Shown here one piece after another: positions 8,494-16,195 of a DNA stretch of 40,726 nt. Origin of the DNA: Sulfurirhabdus sp043759595. GTDB taxonomy: Bacteria; Pseudomonadota; Gammaproteobacteria; Burkholderiales; SMCO01. The notes below the pieces were generated by a model, which was given only the letters and a program-made list of their open reading frames with translations, ran no database searches and was not told the origin of the DNA. Within the stretch, counting starts at the first letter, position 1, and each line of letters starts with the position of its first letter. A program made the position numbers and the translations under genes. Where the stretch lies: contig JAYVLG010000067.1 in the NCBI GenBank assembly GCA_043759595.1, positions 1 through 40,726 of the forward strand, in the 5' to 3' direction.

Positions 8494-9120
8494 TCATTCA
8501 GCAGGTGGAGCAAGTGCCAGCAAAGCTTCTTGGGCACGGATCAGGAATTCGTTTCTGGTTTCTCCGTGAATGAAGTGGAGCGCTTGACCAAAAGTTAATG
8601 AACACAGTAGAGGAACGGGTATAAATGTACCCTTAGGCATTACACGCCCTAGATTTTCTATCCAAACCGGAACAAGTTCAATATCCGGATGAGCTCTGGC
8701 CAAGTGATGAATCCCCCCCTTGAAAGGTTGCAGCGTATCACCCAGATTTCTCGTGCCTTCCGGAAATATAATCAGAGAATCTCCTTCGGCCAGAGCAGCA
8801 CTCATTAGTTCGATCGGATTGGAATGATGCCGACTAGGTTTGCGATCAACCATCACACCTCGAAACACCCGGTCAGATATATAGCGCCGAAACGCATTCG
8901 CATGCCAGTAATCGGCCCCAGCAACAGGTCTCGTCATTCGGCGCAAATTCGGTGGCAGTGAAGCCCAGATAAGAACAAAATCACCGTGACTTCGATGATT
9001 AGCAAAATATACTCGCTGTCGCATATCAGGTATGCTCCCACTCCAAACTGCACGCACACCGGTAAGCAATTTGGCAAAACTGCTCAGCGCGGATGCGACC
9101 AGATTTTCCAGTGCCATCAA
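8494..9120 (-). CDS. PlsC-type 1-acylglycerol-3-phosphate acyltransferase
   Basis: The 208-residue protein has the acyltransferase motifs HRSHGD (42-47, HX4D) and FPEGTRN (119-125). It transfers an acyl chain to a lysophospholipid or lysophosphatidate at the membrane, delivering phosphatidate to the CdsA-type enzyme encoded next. The ribosome site GAGG lies close before the ATG, and only 14 bases upstream is the edge of a MITE that separates this gene from its former neighbour. The small size is normal for the single-domain family. E. coli ynbABCD has no such gene, so it is an addition to the cluster here. Confidence 0.85.
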   Translation of the reverse strand: MMALENLVASALSSFAKLLTGVRAVWSGSIPDMRQRVYFANHRSHGDFVLIWASLPPNLRRMTRPVAGADYWHANAFRRYISDRVFRGVMVDRKPSRHHSNPIELMSAALAEGDSLIIFPEGTRNLGDTLQPFKGGIHHLARAHPDIELVPVWIENLGRVMPKGTFIPVPLLCSLTFGQALHFIHGETRNEFLIRAQEALLALAPPAE

Positions 9121-9134
9121 TTATCCTCAATCTT

Positions 9135-9335
9135 GGAGCCTGTCGGACTTAAAGGAAATCGGCTGCAAATTCACCTGAACGGTGCATATTTCGCCGCTTT
9201 TTTGGGCAATAGAATGACTATTACCCTGCAAAATCGTCAAAATCTGCCCTCGCCCAGCTAAATTTTGCGAGCATCCGCTTCGCGGATTGCCTGCTAAAAG
9301 CATTGCGCTTCGATTCTTCAAGTCCGACAGGCTCC
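9135..9335. mobile_element. 201-bp MITE, copy 1
   Basis: It is bounded by 19-base terminal inverted repeats starting GGAGCCTGTCGGACTT (one mismatch between ends). It is about 93% identical (14 differences by eye over 201 bases, no gaps) to 26233-26433. The right flank is CTAG and the left CTTG, suggesting a 4-base CTAG-type target. It encodes no protein of substance, so it is a non-autonomous element. It lies between the 162-residue membrane protein gene and the plsC-type gene: the stop codon TAG of the former overlaps the element's last base. Confidence 0.85.
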
Positions 9336-9823
9336 TAGAAAAAATGAATCACAACTAGCGCAGCAAGCATTAGCGCCGTAAACTGAAATGCGAAGACAAA
9401 CACCTGAAGCTTCAGCAAATTACCTGCACCACGCATTCGGTGTTCCAATGTTCGCAAAACACCATCAGATGATTCACGCAGTCCGCAAGCAGCAAGGGCT
9501 TTATCGAGCATTGCCAAGTCCTCATCAATCGAGATCGACTCACTGTCCCGAAATGCACGACTTCGCCATGACTCAGCCCAATGTCGGAACAAAGGTTCAT
9601 CTAAAGCAACGCGCATGGCCAATATTTTTTGTGCGCCCCCAGCCAGAAAAGAAAGGAGCAAACCAATATCAGATGCAATAGGTAAGGCCAGCCCTAACAG
9701 GCTTGCAAGTGCAATTGCTGCCAACACCATGCTCCACAAATCGAGTCTACCTCCCAGAGACAGCATTGTAGCAAGCACCCTTACTCGGGTCGCAGCAGTG
9801 GCAAGATCAATCTGTTCAGACAT
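9335..9823 (-). CDS. Small membrane protein of the ynb locus, function unknown
   Basis: I do not recognise the family. The 162 residues contain hydrophobic segments at about 31-48, 50-66 and 140-161, with a charged cytosolic or periplasmic middle (about 70-135) containing RHWAESWRSRAFRDSES. The start overlaps the end of the PAP2-phosphatase gene by 8 bases, so the two are translationally coupled, and the protein probably serves the same pathway. The stop codon TAG lies exactly at the insertion edge of the MITE; because the target resembles CTAG, the stop may be original and the protein complete. Confidence 0.7.
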   Translation of the reverse strand: MSEQIDLATAATRVRVLATMLSLGGRLDLWSMVLAAIALASLLGLALPIASDIGLLLSFLAGGAQKILAMRVALDEPLFRHWAESWRSRAFRDSESISIDEDLAMLDKALAACGLRESSDGVLRTLEHRMRGAGNLLKLQVFVFAFQFTALMLAALVVIHFF

Positions 9824-11207
9824 ACGCGGTTTTCTCGCTTCTCAGCATTGTCAACTTGGATAACTCATCAAGATGGTCAGGGCTTAATACAATATGCGGC
9901 CGTTTTTTACGCACTATCGCCTCAGCCGCATCGAGGCTATTCGCACGTCCTGTCATGAGCAACCAGGCAACCACAGCTGAAGCACTGCGTGAATAGCCAA
10001 GAGCGCAGCACACCAAAACCGGACCATGTGTCCGCGATGATTCGATCATCAACGCCGCCTCAGTCAGCTGCGCTACATCTGGTGGCACCAGATCCAGCCA
10101 AGGTAAACCCTTATAGCGCCAGTTTCCTCGTGGCGCTGGCAACTCAGCTGTGAAATCGCACAAAACAGAAAATCCACCACGGTACATTTCCTTCGTGCTT
10201 GGCATACGCCCCAGCCAAACATCATCACAAATGGCGTCAGGTTCCGGGTGGTGGCGCGTCCACCATCGCGAGTTGAGCCATGCGCAAACCAAATAGGGTG
10301 CAAGCAAAATCCTAACCTGCAAGCTATGAACCCCGTCCTGCTTCTGAAATCCTGCCGCGCCGCTACGCAAATAAATCAGCCCCACAAGACCCATAGCAGC
10401 AGCACCCCACCACAGCCATAATGCAGCCCCCTTAAAATACTGTGCAATGCATCCCAGCAAAACTGCGCCAAACAGATAATAAATCGCTAAACGAGAATGC
10501 CGCAATGTTGGGAAAACCCCCCAGCCTGACAAAGGTAACTTAGCGCTATCAGGCCATAGCCACAGGCAAAACAAGCCAGCAAGAACCCCTGTCGGAATAT
10601 CGATGAAATGATGCTGAAACGTTGTCATCACCGACAGGCCTATCAAAACGGCCCAAAAGTGAACCAGCATTCGCCAAGCCGCCGGCACTCCAGCTGCGAA
10701 ACGCACCCAAAGAATCACAAGCAGGCTAATATGCAAAGATGGAGCCTGATTATAGGGCTGATCAAAACCCATCAACGCATCAAACATGGCGCCGAACAAT
10801 CCGTCAACATGCGGACGTTCAAAGGCGAAATGCAATGGAAATACCAAAAAGAAGAAAACAGAAATCAACTGCGCCGTCAGCAAACGAAATGCGTGGCGAT
10901 CCACCTCTATACGGCTGCGACACATCAGAAATGACATTCCGTAAAGCAGATCGATCGACCAATAGGGCACGATGGTCCAGGGGACAAAGGGGATACTTCG
11001 CTCCCATTCGAAAAACAAGGCATCAGTAACCCCGCGGTCCGCTGCTAAATGATTACTAAAACCGTAGCTGAGGAAAAAAAAGGGGCCTAAAAACAGTAAC
11101 CAGGCAATGCTGCGCCCCCATAAAGGGTGGGGGGAGAGGGCGGAATTTGCGGATTTCTGACGCACTATCTTACCCTGCGTGCCAGAGAAACTGTAAAGAT
11201 TCCCCAT
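9816..11207 (-). CDS. ynbD: YnbD-like PAP2 phosphatase fused to dual-specificity-type phosphatase
   Basis: The N-terminal ~330 residues form a multi-span PAP2/inositol-phosphoceramide-synthase-like domain with QAPSLH (154-159) and HHFIDIPTG (199-207). The last ~120 residues form a cysteine phosphatase domain with P-loop CCALGYSRSA (400-409). Nucleophile Cys401 and Arg407 are present, and the usual His before Cys is Cys. This two-domain architecture is that of E. coli YnbD. It should dephosphorylate a lipid headgroup intermediate. The ATG at 11207 overlaps the preceding gene by 43 bases and has a poor ribosome site. A GTG at 11165 overlaps the upstream TAG and has AGGG seven bases before it, so it is a real alternative start. 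Residue numbers here count from the ATG. Confidence 0.85.
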   Translation of the reverse strand: MGNLYSFSGTQGKIVRQKSANSALSPHPLWGRSIAWLLFLGPFFFLSYGFSNHLAADRGVTDALFFEWERSIPFVPWTIVPYWSIDLLYGMSFLMCRSRIEVDRHAFRLLTAQLISVFFFLVFPLHFAFERPHVDGLFGAMFDALMGFDQPYNQAPSLHISLLVILWVRFAAGVPAAWRMLVHFWAVLIGLSVMTTFQHHFIDIPTGVLAGLFCLWLWPDSAKLPLSGWGVFPTLRHSRLAIYYLFGAVLLGCIAQYFKGAALWLWWGAAAMGLVGLIYLRSGAAGFQKQDGVHSLQVRILLAPYLVCAWLNSRWWTRHHPEPDAICDDVWLGRMPSTKEMYRGGFSVLCDFTAELPAPRGNWRYKGLPWLDLVPPDVAQLTEAALMIESSRTHGPVLVCCALGYSRSASAVVAWLLMTGRANSLDAAEAIVRKKRPHIVLSPDHLDELSKLTMLRSEKTAYV

Positions 11208-12919
11208 TCATCTATGCGCTGCTCAAGTTTCTCGAAGCCAGCTTCTTCAACCAATTGATCCATTTCAGCTTGGGTGCGTCGCCTCATCACCCAAGCCTCT
11301 CCGCCCCGGTGGCTGGTCAGAGCTCGCGCAATTAACTCCAGTTGCGGGTGCCATGGCTGCCCGGTATAAAGCAGATAACCGCCAGGTTCGATAGCATCCG
11401 CCATTCCAGCCAGAGAGCGGCGCACCTTGTCGTTATCGGGAAACAGTTCATATAATCCAGATACGATACCCAACGTGGGCCGAGGCTGAACGTCTGCAAT
11501 CGATGAGCGATTAAATGCATCACCCTTCTCGAAACGCGCAATTTCCTGCAATCCTTTTTGATGAATCAATGAAGCGCCGTCACGCACATTAATATCGCTA
11601 TAATCACGTAGCAAAATGGAATCCGGAAGTTGGGCGCTATCATTCAATGCTTCCAATACATAACGACCATGACCCGCTGCAATATCCAGCACTCTCACCT
11701 CACGACGCTCATCACGCAATAATTTCATGGCCTTGCGCAGCAACTCTTCAAGATGTAACTTGCGCTGACGAATACCACGCCAACCAATGGATTCAAGATA
11801 GTGGCGATCGATCATCCGCCCCAGTGGTCCTGCGCCAGTTGGTGTATTGCGGTAGACGTAATCGAGTGTACTGCCAGAATCAAAGCCAGTCTGATGGCCA
11901 AGGCGCACGCCTTCCGAGAATAAACCTCCGATTTTCATATTAAGCCGAGCCAGCGCCCAATATAGTCCGCGTGGACTTAGCGTAGAAAGTGGTTTCGAGA
12001 GAGCAATTGACTCCTCGTAAGTAGGGCCTTGCTGATCTGACTGGCGCAAATCCCTATACTGCGGTGATTTATTGAAGTGACGCACAATGAATTCACGTAC
12101 CTTATCCAGTGCCAGCTTCCGATTAGCCTCACCCAATGTGTCATGGAAAAACCCATCGAGCATATGCTTTTCTTTATCTTCAGAACCCAGACGCGCGAAA
12201 AAATCATGTTGAGGACCGTGATGCACAACCCAATCGGAACCAGATATGAGCAACTGGGTCGGGATAGTGATCGCCTGTGCATCAGCTACCACCCGTTCTG
12301 CAGCCTCGTATAGTTCCAGCAAAATATTCACTGAAATAGCCCGTGTAATCAAAGGATCGACATCAAAAGATTTCTGACGGGCAAGGTCGTGGGTAAGAAA
12401 TTTTGACTTGACATAACTATTGACGAAAAAATTACCGCGCACTGACTGCATAAAACGCAACCCAGACCGCGCAAAAGGCACATATAACTTCACCTTGAAC
12501 GCTGGCGAGGCCAGAATCAGACAACGAATTTTAGGCGCGTAATCGTGTGCCCAAGTGGAAATCAACACTGCCCCAACACTTTGAGCCAGCACTGCCATAT
12601 CGGCATGAGCAATACCATACGTATTGTGGATATGGTCAATAAAGGTTTGCACGTCTCGCACCGAGGTGGAAAAGCTTGGTGAGTAACCACGCTCGCCGGG
12701 AGAGAGCCCATGTCCACGTGCATCCCATGCAAAGAAGTCCAGATCGGGCAAATCCAGCTCATCAACGAGATGAGCAATGCGTCCGGAATGTTCGTGACCA
12801 CGATGAAACATTACCACACAACCAATTCGCGGCTTGGTGCTTGCCCAATGACGGTAATACAATTGAACGCCATCATGGGTTACGAATGTACTTTCACTGA
12901 ACTGGCGTGTTTCTGTCAT
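11165..12919 (-). CDS. ynbC: YnbC-like alpha/beta hydrolase-methyltransferase fusion
   Basis: The product has 584 residues. The N-terminal ~300 residues are a monoacylglycerol-lipase-like alpha/beta hydrolase (HRGHEHSGR, WDARGHGLSPGERG, nucleophile Ser114 in AQSVGA, lid and His region near the end of the domain). The C-terminal ~280 residues are a class I SAM-dependent methyltransferase (VLDIAAGHGRYVLEAL). E. coli YnbC has the same fusion. The start is set at 12919, where AAAGGA lies seven bases upstream and the YnbA stop is 11 bases away; the longer frame would run into ynbA. Predicted role: hydrolysis and methylation of a lipid or lipid headgroup. The substrate is unknown in any organism I know of. 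Confidence 0.85.
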   Translation of the reverse strand: MTETRQFSESTFVTHDGVQLYYRHWASTKPRIGCVVMFHRGHEHSGRIAHLVDELDLPDLDFFAWDARGHGLSPGERGYSPSFSTSVRDVQTFIDHIHNTYGIAHADMAVLAQSVGAVLISTWAHDYAPKIRCLILASPAFKVKLYVPFARSGLRFMQSVRGNFFVNSYVKSKFLTHDLARQKSFDVDPLITRAISVNILLELYEAAERVVADAQAITIPTQLLISGSDWVVHHGPQHDFFARLGSEDKEKHMLDGFFHDTLGEANRKLALDKVREFIVRHFNKSPQYRDLRQSDQQGPTYEESIALSKPLSTLSPRGLYWALARLNMKIGGLFSEGVRLGHQTGFDSGSTLDYVYRNTPTGAGPLGRMIDRHYLESIGWRGIRQRKLHLEELLRKAMKLLRDERREVRVLDIAAGHGRYVLEALNDSAQLPDSILLRDYSDINVRDGASLIHQKGLQEIARFEKGDAFNRSSIADVQPRPTLGIVSGLYELFPDNDKVRRSLAGMADAIEPGGYLLYTGQPWHPQLELIARALTSHRGGEAWVMRRRTQAEMDQLVEEAGFEKLEQRIDEWGIFTVSLARRVR

Positions 12920-12930
12920 AGATGAATCCT

Positions 12931-13548
12931 TTATTTGATTGAACGCGGTATAGAAGCTAAACCTCCGCGAATGCGATTGAAAATATTCAATACTATTGCA
13001 AGTGAAATGAGCGGCATGATCCATAAAACCCAATCAGGCAAGGAGGATGCAAGTCCAACCCACAGCCCTAGCACGCCAAAAACAAAGGCGCGATCGCTTT
13101 TCCCCATCGGGCCGTCGTAACGGCGTTCTGCCCCGACCATTGGCCCCAGTGCACCCGACATTTCAGAAACCGTTGCTAAAAAAATCACTGCCACGATACC
13201 AGGCCAGCTAAAAGGAGCGATAAACACGAAAGGCAGATACAAGGCTGCATCTGAAATAACGTCTGAGAGCTCGTTTAAATACGCGCCAAGAGCGGATTTA
13301 TGCCCAAACTCACGTGCCAGCATGCCATCTATGGCATTGAAGGCCATGCGCAGTAACATCCACAAAGGTAACAGCAAAAATAACCCACGATATTCGCTCG
13401 CCACCGACAATAAAACCCCCAGTGCCAGAGACAAAAACATGGCTGTCAGCGTGACAGTGTTAGCGGTAATTCCCGCAGTGTCACAAAAACGTGCAGCTGG
13501 TCTGAGAAGCGCTTGAAATATTGGCTTAAGCTGGTAAATAGTGATCAT
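12931..13548 (-). CDS. ynbA: YnbA-like CDP-alcohol phosphatidyltransferase
   Basis: This 205-residue protein has six hydrophobic segments. The CDP-alcohol phosphotransferase motif normally reads DxxDGxxARx8GxxxDxxxD. Here it reads NAIDGMLAR-x8-GAYLNELSD, so the first and third metal-binding Asp are both Asn. My recollection of E. coli YnbA has the same two Asn, so the change looks characteristic of the YnbA branch rather than damage. It should join a CDP-activated lipid to an alcohol headgroup, probably at one metal site or with altered chemistry. First gene of the ynb operon, followed 11 bases later by ynbC. Confidence 0.88.
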   Translation of the reverse strand: MITIYQLKPIFQALLRPAARFCDTAGITANTVTLTAMFLSLALGVLLSVASEYRGLFLLLPLWMLLRMAFNAIDGMLAREFGHKSALGAYLNELSDVISDAALYLPFVFIAPFSWPGIVAVIFLATVSEMSGALGPMVGAERRYDGPMGKSDRAFVFGVLGLWVGLASSLPDWVLWIMPLISLAIVLNIFNRIRGGLASIPRSIK

Positions 13549-13654
13549 GCGTCATCCAAATTTTGATTTTTCATGTATATGCCATTCCAAACAATCCCTA
13601 GCTCTCCTTATTCAGGAACTTCTTAAATCAATAAAACCCAATAAAATATTTATG

Positions 13655-13683
13655 ACTATATCATATTTAAAAATCTGCGTGAA
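13655..13683 (-). promoter_or_regulatory. Candidate sigma70 promoter of the ynb operon
   Basis: On the minus strand TTCACG (13678-13683) is followed by a 17-base spacer and TATAGT (13655-13660). It lies in the AT-rich 173-base gap between lplT and ynbA, about 100 bases before the ynbA start. Confidence 0.35.
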
Positions 13684-13721
13684 AAATTCTCATGCGTTGA
13701 TAAAAGCGGTTGTTTATTATT

Positions 13722-14963
13722 TCAACGATTTTCATCTTCAACTAATACAGCATTACTTTTCATCTTGCGTATCCGCAACCACGCCAACATCCCGATAGCA
13801 AGGAACACCAGAAGACCAAACAGGCTGGCCGATGCCACCACCGGCATTCCAGCCTTCACCATTAGCGTATAGAGCCCCACCATGATAATCATCATGAAAT
13901 TTTCAAATACATTCTGGATAGCTATAGCATGACCAGAGCCGACCGTTTCATGGCCACGTTCCTGCAAGAGCGCATTCAGCGGAACCACATAGAAGCCCCC
14001 ACACGCGCCGATTAATATCAGCATAATCGCTGCAGCTGGCAAACTGGTTGTATGCGCGAACACAGGAATAAGCAGCCCTATTAAAATACCCGCTGGCAGC
14101 GCACGATTGATTGTCTCAAGATTGACAAATTTTGCAGCTGCTGCGGCACCAAGCGCGATACCAATAGCGACAACGCCGCTCAGGTTAGCCGCCGTGCCGT
14201 TATCCGCGATCAACAACGCAACCGGCACCCATGCCACCAGCAGGAATCTGAGCGTGCTGCCACTTCCCCAAAATACACTGGTGCCTAACATGGAGAACCG
14301 CGCATCAGGATTTCTCACCAATGTATTCAGTGCCCCCCAGAAATCTTTTATCAGAGCGACGGGCGAAAAAGTTGCAAGAGGATGAGCCGGCGGAAGTTTT
14401 GGAATAAAAAGATTTGCCAGACCCGCAATCACATAGCATGCTGCAACACCTGTCAGTGCTGCGGTGATCGACCAATCTGCCAACATCCCCCCCAGAACAG
14501 CGCCCAATAATATAGCAACGATGGTAGACCCTTCCATCATGCTATTGGCTTTTACCAGTTTGTCAGCACCGACAAGTTCACTGAGAATCCCGTATTTTGC
14601 AGGAGAATAGGCTGCCGCACCGACTCCGACTAAATTATAGGCAAGCAAGGGGTGCAGTCCGACCAGCATCGCAACTGCGCCGGCACATTTCATCGCGTTA
14701 GCCACCAGCATCACCCTGCCCTTGGGCCAGCTATCGGCGAACGGCCCTACGAAAGGCGCCAGAAAAATAAAAGCAATCGCAAAAAACCCCTGTAACAGCG
14801 GCGTTTGCCAATCAGGTGCATGTAAAAATTTGAGCATGGCTATGGCAGCAAACAGCAGCGCATTGTCAGCGAGAGCAGAAAAGAATTGCGCAGAAAGGAC
14901 TGCAACCATTCCACGTGAGAGGAGACTGTCGTTCTGGATAGCTAAGTGAGTTGGGTTGGTCAT
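13722..14963 (-). CDS. lplT: LplT-like lysophospholipid transporter (MFS)
   Basis: The MFS protein has 413 residues and about 12 membrane segments. The N-terminal half matches E. coli LplT closely: AQFFSALADNALLFA, APFVGPFADSWPKGRVM and GVGAAAYSPAKYGILSEL. LplT flips lysophospholipids across the inner membrane to the cytosolic acyltransferase Aas, which is encoded two genes upstream. The start ATG overlaps the stop of the amidohydrolase gene (ATGA), with AGGAAG as ribosome site, so it is translationally coupled. Last gene of the arsR-aas-amidohydrolase-lplT operon. Confidence 0.92.
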   Translation of the reverse strand: MTNPTHLAIQNDSLLSRGMVAVLSAQFFSALADNALLFAAIAMLKFLHAPDWQTPLLQGFFAIAFIFLAPFVGPFADSWPKGRVMLVANAMKCAGAVAMLVGLHPLLAYNLVGVGAAAYSPAKYGILSELVGADKLVKANSMMEGSTIVAILLGAVLGGMLADWSITAALTGVAACYVIAGLANLFIPKLPPAHPLATFSPVALIKDFWGALNTLVRNPDARFSMLGTSVFWGSGSTLRFLLVAWVPVALLIADNGTAANLSGVVAIGIALGAAAAAKFVNLETINRALPAGILIGLLIPVFAHTTSLPAAAIMLILIGACGGFYVVPLNALLQERGHETVGSGHAIAIQNVFENFMMIIMVGLYTLMVKAGMPVVASASLFGLLVFLAIGMLAWLRIRKMKSNAVLVEDENR

Positions 14964-16195
14964 GCGAACTTCCTTTCAAAAAAACGGCGCGTTTCGAAAA
15001 CGCTGGAAGGGAATTGTCGTTTTCCCAAACTCACCAAACGTTTCAAAGCAAAATCAAACAGCAGCGGGTTATGCAGCCTGACCTCCTGCAAAAACGGCAC
15101 TGAAGCAGAATCAAGCAACCCCATATTGGCCAGGTCGGTAACCGAAAATAAGGGCATGACACCCGGTAATGGGTAGTCAGAACCATTTAGCAAACGCGGA
15201 TGCCAGTCATCTCGCTGCAAAATGGCTTTAAGTGCCCATACTCGGTTGAACTGCGTCAATGCAGAAATATCGGCATAAAGCTTTTCAAAATAACGAGATT
15301 CATCCATCATGCGGGCAAAAAGGTCATAGCTTTTCACGCGAGGACCGTTAGCACCCTGATCAAGATCCTGATCATCGCCGTCTGAAGCGCAATGTGCAAT
15401 GACCACGCGCACCCCATGATCCATTGCCCGCCGCAACCGTAATGGATTCCCAAAATCCTGGTTTCCACCCTGCACGGCCAGTTCACGCCCGGCATGGCTT
15501 ATGATTGGCATATCCACCGCAGCCAGAGCCTCATAAAAACGGTCGCAGCGAGGCGATAGCGGATCAATACCCATGGCGGAAGGAAGCCATTTAATTGCTC
15601 TTGCCCCATCACGTACAGCGGCTCGCAATGCATCCACGCAGTCTGTTCGATAGGGATGAATAGAAGCTACCCACTCAAAAGCTTCAGGATGACTGTGCGC
15701 CACCATTGCTGCGTAACGATCAGGAATATGGAAAACAGAGCGATTTCGGTCTGGACGCCCTGCTTCATCATGAAACCAGTCGAAAGCAAACAGCATTGCC
15801 TTGAAGCCTGGTCGCATACCTTCAACCAAATTCAACATGCGAGCGACGTAGCTCTGATCAAGTTGTCCTGGCGTATCATGCACACAACCCGCATTCATAT
15901 AGAACAGCTTCTGTAACTTCAGTATGGGATGCCACAAACTATCCATCGCAGGGCTAAACCAAACGCCATTATTAGAATCTCCCCCACCCACCAGATGCAC
16001 ATGACAATCCCATATTTGATCCGGGTCCAACCCTGACCAAACTGACTGCATCAATGGGTGGTTCACAACTCCTCCGGGCAGATTGGCGAGACAAGGGTTA
16101 GTCAAGCCTTGTTCCGGCCAGAACTTCCATCCCACTGATACCCCTGCAACCAATCCTAACGCGCCTAGCGATCGCATGAAATTTCTGCGGTTCAT
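14960..16195 (-). CDS. Tat-exported amidohydrolase-family protein
   Basis: The product has 411 residues. The N-terminus NRRNFMRSLG followed by a hydrophobic stretch is a twin-arginine signal, so the enzyme is exported folded, probably with metal. The mature part fits the amidohydrolase-2 (metal-dependent TIM-barrel) family: DCHVHLVGG (about 63-71), HAGRE with another His, VIAHCASD, and NGSDYPLPG with the late catalytic Asp. The substrate is unknown. It sits between aas and lplT with coupled starts on both sides (TAATG at 16195, ATGA at 14960), an arrangement not found in E. coli. A role on a lysophospholipid-derived product or envelope lipid is inferred from this context only. Confidence 0.75.
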   Translation of the reverse strand: MNRRNFMRSLGALGLVAGVSVGWKFWPEQGLTNPCLANLPGGVVNHPLMQSVWSGLDPDQIWDCHVHLVGGGDSNNGVWFSPAMDSLWHPILKLQKLFYMNAGCVHDTPGQLDQSYVARMLNLVEGMRPGFKAMLFAFDWFHDEAGRPDRNRSVFHIPDRYAAMVAHSHPEAFEWVASIHPYRTDCVDALRAAVRDGARAIKWLPSAMGIDPLSPRCDRFYEALAAVDMPIISHAGRELAVQGGNQDFGNPLRLRRAMDHGVRVVIAHCASDGDDQDLDQGANGPRVKSYDLFARMMDESRYFEKLYADISALTQFNRVWALKAILQRDDWHPRLLNGSDYPLPGVMPLFSVTDLANMGLLDSASVPFLQEVRLHNPLLFDFALKRLVSLGKRQFPSSVFETRRFFERKFA

